A stretch of 64,000 bases of DNA from Calliphora vicina (taxonomy: Eukaryota; Arthropoda; Insecta; Diptera; Calliphoridae): the NCBI RefSeq assembly GCF_958450345.1, contig NC_088784.1, positions 41,168,278 through 41,232,277 on the forward strand, in the 5' to 3' direction. The stretch's first letter is position 1. Each line of letters opens with the position of its first letter. Shown one piece after another: positions 1 through 10,765 of this stretch. A program made the translations under genes and the position numbers. The notes beneath the pieces were generated by a model. That model saw nothing but the letters and a program-made list of their open reading frames with translations. It did not search any database and was not told the DNA's origin.

Positions 1-190
1 GAATCTACTGTGCCTGAAACGCATTATATATGTGAAAATTTGTACATAGCATGAGGAATATGTTTTCAAAAATCAATCAATCAAAAGAAGAATATTAACT
101 ACTCAATTTTATGTATATCAAACAAAAAAGTAAAATTTTGTGAAAATGAGCGAATTCACATAATTGTGAATAAATTCGAAAGGGATCAAT
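1..190. repeat. Unclassified dispersed repeat, family D (copy 1)
   Basis: The segment resembles 4066-4230 in the same orientation, sharing the phrase ACTACTCAATTTTATGTATAT and the block ending in GTGAATAAATTCGAAA. A third relative of the 4.07-4.40 kb part lies at 55.33-55.56 kb. The left edge is cut by the window. No coding potential or terminal structure is visible, so the class is unknown. Confidence 0.55.
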
Positions 191-239
191 CGATTTTTAT
201 GTTCGATATCTCATTTTTTTTGCTATTATATACGGCTTT

Positions 240-990
240 GCGACAACGTAATAAACATGAACAATTTCTACCTACACGTAGGCACTTTTCTAAAAAAAAC
301 TCAGTTTTGAAACACATTTCCCCGTTTTGGAATTTCGGTATTTGAAAATATAAAATCTGAAAAATTATAATACCAGGGACATTTGAATCTAAAAAATTTG
401 TTATTAATTCAAATTTTATATATGTCTTCATGGAAGATCACCATATTATAATTTATAAAATTATTTAGTTTTACTGCAATATCAATCTTCAAGTCCTACA
501 CTGAAATAAAAAGCCTTTATTTACTCCTCAGAATATCTAAAAACCTTGCCTCCTTTGACAAATTTGTATGTTTTTCCATATATTTTATGCAAAATGGACA
601 AGTTTTGATATGGCTAGTGGGACAATGTCCGCTTAAGTGAGCCAAATTTTACTTAGACGCTTTTGCATTAAGTTTTCTTTCCGGATCATATAAAAATTGT
701 ATATAGTCCCAAGAAAATTTTTTTTATAAATGAAAAAATTTATGGGTTTTTTTCATCCAACTTTGGATGCGTGTAACTTTTTAAATTATTTTTATTTTAT
801 TTAGAATTTTATCGCCAATATAGATGATATTTTAAAAATAAATTTCAATCCAAATAAAGATCGACCAAATTAAAAAAAATAAACCTAAATATCTCTTCAA
901 CTAATAGAGATAACCTTGGGGGACTATCACTGATCCCCATTCTGCTCCAATCTTGTGACATTTCGTAACAATATCTCCATTAGTTCCCGA
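240..990. repeat. Rearranged dispersed repeat, shared with 24.33-25.09 kb
   Basis: 560-960 matches 24545-25090 directly, sharing ACAATGTCCGCTTAAGT, TTTTGCATTAAGTT, CTTTGGATGCGTGTAACTTT and CTGATCCCCATTC. The block at 285-345 (around CCCCGTTTTGG) matches 24345-24400 only as its reverse complement, so part of one copy is inverted. No ORF or terminal repeats were identified. Confidence 0.6.
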
Positions 991-1177
991 GATACCAAAT
1001 TATAAATTATTTCCACACAAAAAAAATGTCTAAACCTCTGTGAAATGTTAAAATGTATATACTTGGGAAAACATTCTATTTATATTAGAGTTCGTTTGGT
1101 GACCAGGTCATTTCATTTGTTTTTTTGGGTATCATAATTTTTTGAAGGATTTTGCGTAAATAAATATAATGGAGGTA

Positions 1178-1944
1178 TTTATACCCTACACCACCATAGT
1201 GGGGAGGGTATTATGCGTTTGTGCAGATGTTTGTAACGCCCAAAAATATTAGTCTAACACCCACCTTAAAGTATACCGATCGACTTAGAATCACTTTCTG
1301 AGTCGATTAAACGATGTCCGTCCGTCTGTCCGTCCGTCCGTCCGTCTGGTTGGCTGGCTGGCTGTCCATGTAAACCTTGTGCGCAGAGTACAGGTCGCAA
1401 TTTTGAAGATATTTCGATCAAATTTGGTACATATTACTTTTTCGGCCCAAGGACGAAGCCTATTGAAACTGGATGAAATCGGTCCATTATTTCACCTAGC
1501 CCCCATACAAATGTCCCCTCGAAATTGGACTTTATCGGTCATAAAAGTTTAATTTATCTATGTATCTACACAAATTTCGCTCCAAATAAGTTTTATATAT
1601 ACAAAATTCATGTCACCAAATTTTGTTACGATCGGTCCATAATTAGTCATAGCTCCCACATAGACCCGCTTCCGAAAATCACGTTAACGTGCATAAATCG
1701 CTTAAAAATGTTGGTATACACACAAAATTCAACATAGTTAACTTTAATATAGACATAAATAACACGACCTAATTTTATGGTGATCGGTCCATAATTGGTC
1801 ATAGCTCCCATATAAGGCCAACTTCCGAAAATCACTCAAAAATATAAATTATTGATATTTTAAAAGAAAAATATTTTTACTCATTTACTTGGTGTAGGGT
1901 ATTATATGGTCGGGCTTGACCGACCATACTTTCTTACTTGTTTT
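1178..1944 (+). mobile_element. Mini-me-like element, type A (copy A1)
   Basis: It starts with a foldback around ATACCCT...AGGGTAT, then carries a GTCC/GTCT tract at 1316-1347 preceded by GAGTCGATTAAACGATGTCC. It ends with the hairpin TGGTCGG-GCTTGA-CCGACCA followed by CTTACTTG and a T run. A GTCY microsatellite beside a conserved core is the hallmark of the dipteran repeats described as mini-me. The body holds two degenerate modules ~165 bp apart (GATCGGTCCATAATT...CTTCCGAAAATCAC). It is non-coding and the most complete of at least eight type A copies or fragments here. Confidence 0.8.
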
Positions 1945-1950
1945 TTTTTT

Positions 1951-2792
1951 AATTTTTTCACTCTTAAATTTAGGTGGTTCAACTCACCTAAAGACTGGGA
2001 TTTTGCGCTCATTTTTCTGTAGAGCAAAACAGTTGAATGTATTGTAAATCTGATTTCACCAGTCGATTTTTCATCAAAAATTAATACAATTTATGTTTTT
2101 TGAATCCTTAAAAATAGTTCCAAAAACCCCCAACATGCACGATGAAAAGGCATTTTAAACTTATCAAACCGGTACCAATATTTCCTTTCTATCACAACCC
2201 GTTAAGTTATGTGGCTTTAAAAATGCTCAAAATCCGCGCTTTTAGGTGCGTTGAACAAAGAGTGAAAATTTTCCAAAAAAAAGGATGCCATTATTTTCTT
2301 TTACGCAAAAACCTTCAGAAAAATTATGATACCCACAAATCAAATTTTTGAAATTAACTTTAATGTATATACACCTATCCATGGATTTACACGATAGATG
2401 CATTCCTGAATAAATCGTAGAATTCTATCCAAATTCAATTAGTTCGTGGGGTAATATAAAAGTTTGTGCCTAATTTTGTCGAATTATCTTTAAAATTGCG
2501 ACCTGTAGTCAAAAATTTGTTGGCGCGAAATACCTGAACCCATGATCAGTTTTTGGATCGATAAGTTGGGGTATTTTAAAAAAATTACAATCATTTAAAG
2601 TTACGCGTATTGACATGCTTATGTCTAATAAAAGTCTGCAATTACAGTGAAGTTTCAGGTGCTGTTACTTTATAAAACTGTAAATTTGTTTACTTTAAAA
2701 TGCAAAAAATGTTATCAATCAATTCTAGTTAAAATTCTTTAAAAATAAACAAACAAAAAATTTTATTTTGATAAGCTAAATTGTTAAAACCA
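1951..2792. other. Gene-free stretch, nothing recognised
   Basis: This AT-rich sequence has only short chance ORFs. No match to another block of the window was seen, nor a hairpin or tandem repeat of note. Confidence 0.5.
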
Positions 2793-2940
2793 CTGTGCGT
2801 TGACTACTTTGGACCGGCTATCAGACAGTCTCAATGTAGTCCAAAAGGGTCACTAGTTATGTAACTAGTTGTAACCCTAAATGATAGGTTAAATCACTAG
2901 TTCCGGGCAGTCTCCTAGAACTGCTGGGTACATATGAATA
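2793..2940. repeat. Short repeat ending CTGCTGGGTA (copy 1)
   Basis: It is similar end to end to 62345-62515 in the same orientation (GTTGACTACTTTGG, CTATCHGACAGTCTC, CACCCTAAATGATRGGT-like block, CTCCTARAACTGCTGGGTA). The reverse complement of its right end begins TACCCAGCAG, resembling the CCCAGCA termini of the family at 27.99 and 33.18 kb. A matching opposite end was not found, so it may be one end of a larger element. Confidence 0.6.
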
Positions 2941-3929
2941 TTATGAATATTTGTATGTGTGTCATATGTCTTTATAAATTTTAGAGTTTGTGTGTGATTA
3001 TTTCCTGGTGATGTTTTATGTAACAGATGTTGCCTGTTTTTAAAAGTCGTTTGAGTGTTAAGATTGATAATATTTTTATCATTTCAACAGTGCATCATCC
3101 TTCACTGTTGTTGTTGTTGCCTTTGGTGTTGGATGAATGATCTTCAAGTAAAACTTTTCTCCATAAACATAAACTAGATAATGTGACAAACAAAATTGTA
3201 CATTGTACATATGAATGTGTATCTGGATATGTGTGTGTATGTGTATCTGTGAGTGCTTATTTATTTATCTGTGTGCTTAAAATAAGAAAAATAAAAAGGA
3301 GTAACTTTAAGATTTTATTTATGCTTAGTAAGTACATATTGTATTTACATAGTAAACTTTGTAAAGATTTCATTTATTCAGCTGTTGCTGGTACTGGTGG
3401 CACTGTCACTGCCGCTGCTGCTGTTGTATTGGTAGTTATTATACGTTTTTCTAAAGAGTTGCTTAAGATTGTTGTTACTGAAATAAAGTGATGATTTGGC
3501 AGGTTTCCTTTGGAACATTAAATGAATAAGGAATTATAAATATTCACAAAGAGGTGTTTTTTCTACCAGTTTTCTGTTTGTTCAAAAGTATAAAACTTTA
3601 TTAGAAAGCAACATTTTATAAAAACTCAATGATGATATTTATCATTTTATCTTTTAGAAATGTGAACATAAATAAGTGAAATGAAGCTGAAATCATTTGA
3701 GATAAATTTGTCATTTACGAGTAGAAGAGTGTGTTGTATTAACATTTTCATTACAATTATCAGCAGCAAAATCATCAATTTCATGGCAGTTCAACACGCA
3801 TACCTGGTTTTTTTTTTGCCATTTTGTTAAAATAATACTGTTGAAATTTGCAACAGTTGGTGTTTTACTCATAGACACGCGTACATAAATATGTAATAAT
3901 TTATACAGTGTATTTTATTTCAGCATACA
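2941..3929. other. Probably unique, low-complexity intergenic DNA
   Basis: The stretch contains GT-rich (3215-3260) and GTT/GCT trinucleotide-rich tracts (3100-3120, 3380-3430) typical of fly non-coding DNA. A 102-codon ORF at 3183-3491 is composed mainly of these tracts and is not convincing as a gene. Confidence 0.45.
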
Positions 3930-4430
3930 TATTTGCGGCTTTGCGATAAAGTAATAAATCTTAACAATATCTGCCGTTTTCGATTTTTCATAATTTTTTT
4001 AAAACAAAAAAATTAGATATTTTCACGTAAAAAATATATTTTTTTATCCAATTTGCTATTATAACTCCGAAACTACTGAGCCGATTGAAACGCAATTTAT
4101 ATTTGATAATTTCAATCAATCGAAAGTAGAACATTAACTACTCAATTTTATGTATATCCAACAGAAATCTAAAATTTTCTTTAAATGAGCTAATTCACTT
4201 AATTGTGAATAAATTCGAAAATAATCCATAAAATGATCAATTCACATTTTGTTACTAACTATTACAGTATATAAATGGTTTAAAGGTTATGTAAATCTAA
4301 ACTTTTCTATATATATTTAAATAATATCGGACTAACCCGTTTTGAGTTATTATGTGGAGAAACGTGTAAAAAATTTACAATTTTACAAAAAAAAAATTAA
4401 AAAAAAACTTCTCCATAGAATTTAAAATTT
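3930..4430. repeat. Family D repeat (copy 2)
   Basis: 3930-3990 resembles 222-280 (CGGCTTTGCGA). 4066-4230 resembles 1-190. 4270-4400 resembles 55395-55500 (AACATCGGATT-like block and TTATGTGGAGAAACGT). This is the longest copy here. No coding content. Confidence 0.5.
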
Positions 4431-4693
4431 GGACCATATTTGTACTACTGGAACCAATAAATTTTTTTCGATTTTGTTGCCCTGTTTGTAATATGCCTTC
4501 CATGTAGCGCTCTAATGATTAATCTCTTAGAATGCTCTTATTTCTTGTCTTTAATATAGTTGTATCAGTTTTATGTTTTTGACTACCTTTAGTTTATTTA
4601 TCCCCCTCAATTCTTCAAGATTCTAAAAGAAATAAGATTCAAAACATTTAAATCGATAGCGAGATAGTGAACCACCTACAAGTGTTATCATTA

Positions 4694-4866
4694 CACTGTG
4701 CATCAAATTTCGGGTCATTAAATCTTTCCCGAATGAGACCAACGGGAAGTGATAGTAGAACATTAGTAGATCAAAACCCCCAAAGGGTTTTAAAAAGTTA
4801 TCTCGTATTTTAAAGTTATGCGCCTTTAAACTTCAGCTTTTTTCATAAATTTTTCATATATATTTA
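4694..4866 (+). repeat. Left terminal inverted repeat of the 3.46 kb transposon
   Basis: It pairs with 7990-8153, with outermost bases CACTGTGCA and TTA immediately outside. The central block CTTTCCCGAATGAGACCAAC is identical in both arms. Confidence 0.75.
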
Positions 4867-4951
4867 ATTTTTAAAATTTAATTTGTATTTTTTTTACATA
4901 GTTTATATAAAAATGAACTACATTATATAGTTCGAGGTCTTTTCTGCTATG

Positions 4952-6240
4952 TACCGCAATCCTGTAACTTTTTAACGACAAAATTTTGTCGTTAAGTAAT
5001 CAAAATTCGTTAGTTAATAATATTTATCGTTAAGAGATATTCCGAATTAAATTTGACCGATTATTTTCGTTAAAAATAGTCGGTAGATAACGAAATTTGT
5101 CGGTAGGTTAACGACAAATAAAATGTTCTAGTTAAGCCATAACGATAATTGTTTAGGAGTTAGTTTTGTAACATAAATATTCGAAATAAGTTGTTTTTTG
5201 AAAGTACGGTTGATCAACTTTTTTGTGTTTGTTAGATACGGACTGATTTGGGTTTTTAATATAAAAATTAACATGCTTTAATTATCTTTTTAAGATATTT
5301 GGTCAATTCAAAAGGTCTCTTATCAGTCATTTTGTCATAATGTCCTAACATATCTCATCTCGGCGGCTCGGCTTAACCGACTCTTAGGCATTCGGCGCAG
5401 GTCTCTGCTGGCTGGTTACGATAACACAATAAACATAGCATACATACATAGTAGTATTATTTTAGGACTTTTTTAGCTTGAAAAGCAATAAAAACCACTG
5501 TGAAATATTAGGACATTATGAAAACTTGTGAATTGACCAATTATATTTATTTTGAAAAGCAATACAAACCACTGTGAAATATTAGGACAATATGACATGA
5601 TAAGATACGTTGTGAATTGACCAATTATATTAATTTTAGAAAATAATATTCGAATTTTAAGAGCAACTTTTATTTGGGGCATAATATCCATAATTAACAC
5701 ATTTCTGGAGTGTATAATGTTTATCCCTATATTCAATTTCCATTTTTGGCGATGTGATACGATTATAAACTTATATAAAAGTTATAAAATCGTGTTTAAG
5801 ACAGTATTCTGAATTTGTCGACTGTCCTTATAACAACACATATCTAAATTCTGAATTAATGATCACTTGTGGTGGCATAGACATATGTATTACACTGGGT
5901 TACTTTTATTTTTAGAAAAAAACTCTTGTTCTTTTGTTTTCAGTAGGTTTCGCGAACATATTTGGGTGAGCTGATGCTTGATTTTTATATATAAATGCGA
6001 TTATTTATTCACACGACTACGAATTTATCTGCAAACACGAAAAAGTAGTAAATATTTTAATGATTTTTTAATTTTAAAAATATTGACATTTATATTTTTA
6101 ACTATATTCGTCGTTAAAATTTATTACCGATAGATATCGTTAACTTCAAATAGTGAATATTAAATTCGTTAAAGCAACCGATAGTTTTCGTTACTTAACG
6201 ACATCGGTAGGAAAGTATAAAAAGTTACAGAATTGCGGTA
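4952..6240. mobile_element. TACCGC-ended non-autonomous element, copy 1
   Basis: It begins TACCGCAATCCTGTAACTTTTT and ends with the reverse complement of TACCGCAATTCTGTAACTTTTT. The subterminal regions are dense in TAACGA/CGTTAA and CGGTAG/CTACCG words. It is the inverted counterpart of 10766-12005. It holds a nested GGTCAATTC-ended MITE (about 5300-5628) with a local duplication of roughly 70 bp, which explains most of its ~50 bp extra length over copy 2. Small ORFs in it (for example 5473-5736) are part of the repeat and look non-coding. No clear target duplication is visible for this copy. Confidence 0.75.
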
Positions 6241-6241
6241 C

Positions 6242-7690
6242 TGGTGGATGCTCTGTAGAACCAGAATTTGAAGTAGACAAATTTTGTAGTTCACTTCCAG
6301 TGTTTTCTTCTCCTTCATCATCGTAATGCAAGTTCTTGCTCCACCAACAAATTTCCGCTAATACAGCATCGGGAGACTTTTTTCCTCGATATCTGCAAAA
6401 TTTGTGTTAAAATGTATTGGGGAAAAAAATATATGTATATTAAAAATTATCTCATTTAAAATGGCATTGCAATTTGGTGGTACTGTTCACCTTGTTCATC
6501 TGATTCGGTCGCTAGTTGCTGACCGAAGTAGTCTAGATGATGATGTAGGTAATGAAGTTTGAGCGACACATTAACGCCTATTTTAGAAAAAGCATTCATC
6601 ATTGCGATAACAGATCTCTGATAGCTGTCAGACCTTATTTTACCCAACAACCCGCCAATAACCTCTTTGATTGATTGCCAAGCAATCAATTCGGTTTTAT
6701 TTAAAATATTATCAAATTCCTGATTTTTGACCAACCATTTCAATATTGTTACAAGTTTTTTAACTATATTATAGTCACAGTAACCATTTACATGATTGTG
6801 GTAACCATAATATGGTTAACTTACGACTCACATGATTGTATCAACCATATATATGGTTGCAGTAAACAAATATATGTTTGTGGCAACCATATTTATGATG
6901 AATAATTTTATCATAATATGTTGTTCTCAGATTATGATAAGCTTTAAGCCGAGAGCACCATAATATGATAAGTCCTTCATCATATGAATGGTTGTCACAA
7001 ACATATATTTGTTTACTGTAACCATATATATGGTTGATACAATCATGTGAGTCGTAAGTTAACCATATTATGGTTACCACAATCATGTAAATGGTTACTG
7101 TGACTATAATATAGTTAAAAAACTTGTAACAATATTCAAATGGTTACAGTAACCATGTCCAACTATATTTTTTCTCTAACCACAGTTTTCAGAAAACTTT
7201 TTACTATACCGAGTTTTATATGTAATGGTGGTAATAAAACTTTGTCTTGAGGTACCAGGGGATCTTCAATGCCGTTGGCATTCGCATGTTTGCTTAATAC
7301 CCTACACATCCATTCATGATTTGCATATTGATCACCCTTATATCTGGAGTCCGAGTCACATAGAAAGCACATGTATTTAATGAATCCAGATTGCAATTCC
7401 CGAAGAATTGCTACCACCTTCAAGTCACAGCATACTTTCCATTGATGTTTATTGTAGTCTACTTCTTGAAGAATAGTTTTTAAGGAGTCATACGTCTCTT
7501 TCGTTTCTACACTATAGGCAATTGGTACCGATGGTTTTGAGTTTGTTTGATGGAGCAACAATGCTTTTAAACTGGTTTTGGAGCTATCAATAAAAAGTCT
7601 CCACTCAGCCGCATTGTAACCAATGTCCATTTGGCTCATTAGTTTGTCCACATCCTTGCAGTAAGTAGAGATGCATTTTTTGCACCATAA
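6242..7690 (-). pseudogene. Broken transposon-type protein gene
   Basis: Reading the minus strand, three open pieces follow in order. 7690-7163 has YCKDVDKLM, RLFIDSSKTSLKALLLHQ, HQWKVCCDLKVV, FLCDSDSR and LLPPLHIKLGIVKSFLK. 6743-6456 has AWQSIKEVIGGLLG, VSLKLHYLHHHLDYF and DEQGEQYHQ. 6390-6242 has YRGKKSPDAVLAEICWW. The order and motifs match a protein family I recall as recurrent and uncharacterised in arthropod and cnidarian genomes, usually annotated as hypothetical and probably mobile. A palindrome (6735-7143) separates pieces one and two, about 30 family residues are missing there, and stops end pieces one and two. Piece three follows an acceptor-like TTTTGCAG. It lies inside long TIRs, supporting a transposase role, but I cannot name the catalytic residues with certainty. 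Confidence 0.65.
6735..7143. repeat. 0.4 kb near-perfect palindrome (foldback MITE)
   Basis: The left arm from CCATTTCAATATTGTTACAAG pairs with the right arm ending CTTGTAACAATATTCAAATGG. Arms are ~180 bp and rich in ACCATATNTATGGTT sub-palindromes, with a centre of ~40 bp around 6935. It interrupts the transposase-like gene. No clear flanking duplication was found, and GGTTACAGTAACC directly right of it is a further small palindrome. Confidence 0.85.
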
Positions 7691-7989
7691 CCGTTAAATT
7701 TAAATAAATTAAATTGTAAAAATACAAGTCTAAAAGTATTGAGTAACTATTTTTGAGTATTGAGTACTCAAACAATATGGCAAATACTCGATACACGATA
7801 CCCACTACTCAATACTTTTACAGCAATATTCAGCAATTATCCAAAAATTGGTAATTGCGTATCTAAGTAAAATAAAAAAAAAATCTGCAAAAAGTGTTAA
7901 AATTAATGAATTTTAAGTATATTAGGACTAGAACATTCAACTAAAATTACTTTATATAAATATTGACTTACTTCAATAGATTATTCATA

Positions 7990-8153
7990 AAATATATATG
8001 AAAAATGTTTACTCAAAAAAGCTGAACTTTAAAGGCGAATAACTTTAAAACACGAGCTAACTTTTAAAAACCCTTTAGGGGTTTTGGTATACTAATTATT
8101 TACTTTCATTTCCCGTTGGTCTCATTCGGGAAAGATTTTCTTGTTGCACAGTG
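7990..8153 (-). repeat. Right terminal inverted repeat of the 3.46 kb transposon
   Basis: It is the reverse complement of 4694-4866 with scattered differences, ends TGCACAGTG and is followed by TTA. Confidence 0.75.
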
Positions 8154-8200
8154 TTATATAAACGTATTTTCTTAAGGAAATATCTCAATTAAGTATCACC

Positions 8201-8245
8201 GGTAATAATATCTACGGTAATAATACCTACGATAATAATACCTCA
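8201..8245 (+). repeat. 15 bp tandem repeat, three units
   Basis: Units GGTAATAATATCTAC, GGTAATAATACCTAC and GATAATAATACCTCA lie head to tail, about 45 bp outside the 3.46 kb transposon. Confidence 0.8.
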
Positions 8246-9070
8246 TTTCCTACTTTTTCGTTTAAACTCCAAAAAACTAAACACCTTTTTATATTAAAGA
8301 TGTTATTTTGTAATCTACTTCGCCTCGCTTTCAAAAATGTTCTGTATTAATTGTTTTTCAAAATTTGTATGGAAATATTTTGAGAGTGAAGTATTTTCAG
8401 AGTGAAAAAAATGTATAATTGTTGCAATAACAATATTGAACATCTTTATATTTATTTTATTTAAAAATTCTGTCAGCAGCAATAAACCTATGAATGCCAA
8501 ATTTTATAAAAACTCTTCTAGCTTGTTTTCTGTGTAGATTGTTATAATTACAGAAATATAGTTTTCATTGTTATTGTAACACTTATATCACAAATAATGC
8601 ATAATTGATAAACTAAAAAAATATTCAAAACTACATGAATCAAGGTTAACCTTAAGTGTAAATCTAAAACAGAAAACTTCTCAAAGTAAAAAAAAACCTC
8701 ACTACAAATTTAAAATCCTTAAGAATGAATAGTAAATTTATTACAAGGTCCCCATAATATTCAATCGTTAGCGTTGCCTTCTTCTATCACCATAAATATG
8801 AATGACTATAACAACAACTACACGGAAAAGAAAAAGGAAAAGACATTCATGATAATTTATTGGAAGCGTTACACACATACATTAAAGTGTGTGTGTTACC
8901 AATTTGGCATGGAACATAAATTTTGTTTTTATTTCATACCAACACACTCACACACACATACATACACACATGCATACTTACATACATACATACATACATA
9001 CATATCTATTCAGATAAAATTTCACATAAAATGTCACTCACATCTGATATTGTATTCGTACTCGCATTCA
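8246..9070. other. Gene-free stretch with CA/CATA microsatellite
   Basis: 8940-9003 is a (CA)n/(CATA)n tract. A 136-codon ORF at 8774-9184 runs through it and is explained by low complexity. Nothing else was recognised. Confidence 0.5.
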
Positions 9071-9083
9071 TATGTATATGGGC

Positions 9084-9140
9084 CCAGCGGGAAAATTGCT
9101 AGGGCTTCACTTTGTGGGCCTTTTAAAAGACATATTTACA
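9084..9140 (+). repeat. CCCAGCGGGAAA-type repeat end
   Basis: CCCAGCGGGAAAATTGCTAG followed by a GGGCCTTTTAAAAGA block resembles 41427-41480. More distant inverted counterparts lie at 13140-13085 and 47612-47560. It probably marks the terminus of an unidentified element. Confidence 0.4.
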
Positions 9141-9290
9141 CATTCTACTCATTTCACTCTGAGATCTCGCAGAAGTTGTTCTAGGAGGACTTTGCCTCTA
9201 CTTCTATATATTTCATACACATTAAAAATTGCACTGCAAAATAGTCTAGAATTATTCCTAAATCTTCTTCTATATCTATACGTATATAAA

Positions 9291-10036
9291 AACAAGTAAG
9301 AAAGTATGGTCGGTCAAGCCCGACCATATAATACCCTACACTAAGTAAAAGAGCAAAAACATTTTTCTTTTTAAATTTCAATAATTTATATCTTTGAGTG
9401 ATTTTCGGAAGTGTGCCTTATATGGGGGCTATGACCAATTATGGACCAATGACCATGAAATTAGGTCGTGTGATTTATGTCTATATGAAAGTTTAATATG
9501 TTGAATTTTGTGAGTATACCAACATTTTGATGCTATTTATGCACGTTAAAGTGATTTTCGGAAGCGGGTCTATATGGGAGCTATGACTAATTATGGACCG
9601 ATCGTAACAAAATTTGGTGACATGAATTTTGTATATATAAAACTTATTTGGAGTGCAACTTGTGGAGATACATAGATAAATTAAACATTTATGACCGATA
9701 AAGTCCAATTTCGGAAGGACATTTGTATGGGGGCTAGGTGAAATAATGGACCGATATCAGCCAGTTTCAATAGGCTTGGTCCTTGGGCCAAAAAAATAAT
9801 ATGCACCAAATTTGATCGAAATATCTTCAAAATTGCGACCTGTACTCTGCGCACAAGGTTTACATGGACAGCCAGCCAGCCGACCAGACGGACTGACGGA
9901 TGGACATCGTTAGATCGACTCAGATTCTAAGTCGATCGGTATACTTTAAGGTGGGTGTTAGACTAATATTTTTGGGTGTTAGAAACATATGCACCAACGC
10001 ATAATACCCTCCCCACTATTGTGGTGTGGGGTATAA
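9291..10036 (-). mobile_element. Mini-me-like element, type A (copy A2)
   Basis: It lies in the opposite orientation to A1. It begins AACAAGTAAGAAAG plus the hairpin GGTCGG-TCAAGC-CCGACC and ends with the ATACCCTCCCCACTA...GGGGTAT foldback. The GTCY tract is shortened to a few units near 9890-9905. Its right end abuts the Helitron-like array that starts at about 10040. Confidence 0.8.
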
Positions 10037-10765
10037 TGAATGTAGTATGTCTGTTTATTTGTTTGTTCATTTGTTTATTTATTTGTTTGTTAGTTTGTGA
10101 CTTATAGGAACCCAAACTGCTGGACCTATCATCTTTACTGTGTGATCCTCTATATCTGGAAGGAATAATATAATACTCCTTACTTTGATATTTCAAGTGG
10201 GCGTTGCACTTCCCATAAAGAGCAAATAGTTATTATGGAATATCCGGTTAATTTGGTGGACTATAATTGTGAAAGCCGAAAAACTTTGCGGAATTTGCTT
10301 CTGTTCCATTTTAAAATGGGAGGAATTGGAAAAATCGGCGTGACACCACCCACACCAAGTAAATAGTAATTTTCGAATATCTGCAGAACTTTAACTGTGA
10401 CAGTCTGCAAAGTTTATACTATTCAATTTCTTATTAGTGCATGAAGTTTAACCAAAAATGGGAAGGATCGGAACAAAGGGTGTGGACCCTCTCATTCAAA
10501 GTACATAGTAAATAGCTATTTTCCAATATCGAGAACTATAACAGTGAAAGTCTTTAAATTATATATGAATGAATTTCATATCACTGCATGAAGTTTAGCC
10601 AAAAAATATCAGGGATCGGAACAGTGGTAAGTCACCATTTCCCTTACAAAGTAAACAGCTATAATTATGAGATTATTAAAACTTAGTTCGAACAGCTTTC
10701 TTATAATTTGGATTAGTGGGCCTGGCACCTCCCATACAAAGTAAATAGTTCATTTTGAATATCTG

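Larger units (their letters stand above)
4694..8153 (-). mobile_element. DNA transposon with ~170 bp TIRs and TTA duplication, itself invaded twice
   Basis: 4694-4866 and 7990-8153 are long imperfect inverted repeats starting CACTGTGCA. They share the blocks AATCTTTCCCGAATGAGACC, AACCCY-AAAGGGTTTT and GCCTTTAAA-TTCAGCTTTTTT. TTA lies directly outside both ends (4691-4693, 8154-8156), fitting a 3 bp target duplication. Inside is a broken minus-strand gene (6242-7690) plus two later insertions (TACCGC element 4952-6240, palindrome 6735-7143); without them the element would be about 1.8 kb. A TTA duplication suits PIF/Harbinger, and 3 bp duplications also occur in Zator and CMC elements; I cannot decide the superfamily. 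Confidence 0.75.

Noticed and set aside
3183..3491. 102-codon ORF with an Ala/Val-rich end
   Set aside because: Composed of GT and GCT microsatellite-like sequence; no splice or domain support.
5473..5736. 87-codon ORF nearly identical to the one at 11285-11485
   Set aside because: The similarity is nucleotide-level identity of two transposon copies; the frames diverge where one copy has a local duplication and nothing suggests selection on protein.
7605..7805. 66-codon minus ORF beside the transposase-like gene
   Set aside because: Its end is another frame of the true coding piece (the frame giving YCKDVDKLM is the one continuous with RLFIDSSK).
8940..9003. Possible CRISPR-like or regular spacer array
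   Set aside because: Simple (CA)n/(CATA)n microsatellite; no repeat-spacer structure, and the genome is eukaryotic.
8774..9184. 136-codon ORF on the plus strand
   Set aside because: It runs through a (CA)n/(CATA)n tract giving His/Tyr/Thr repeats and then a repeat end; no domain or start context supports a gene.
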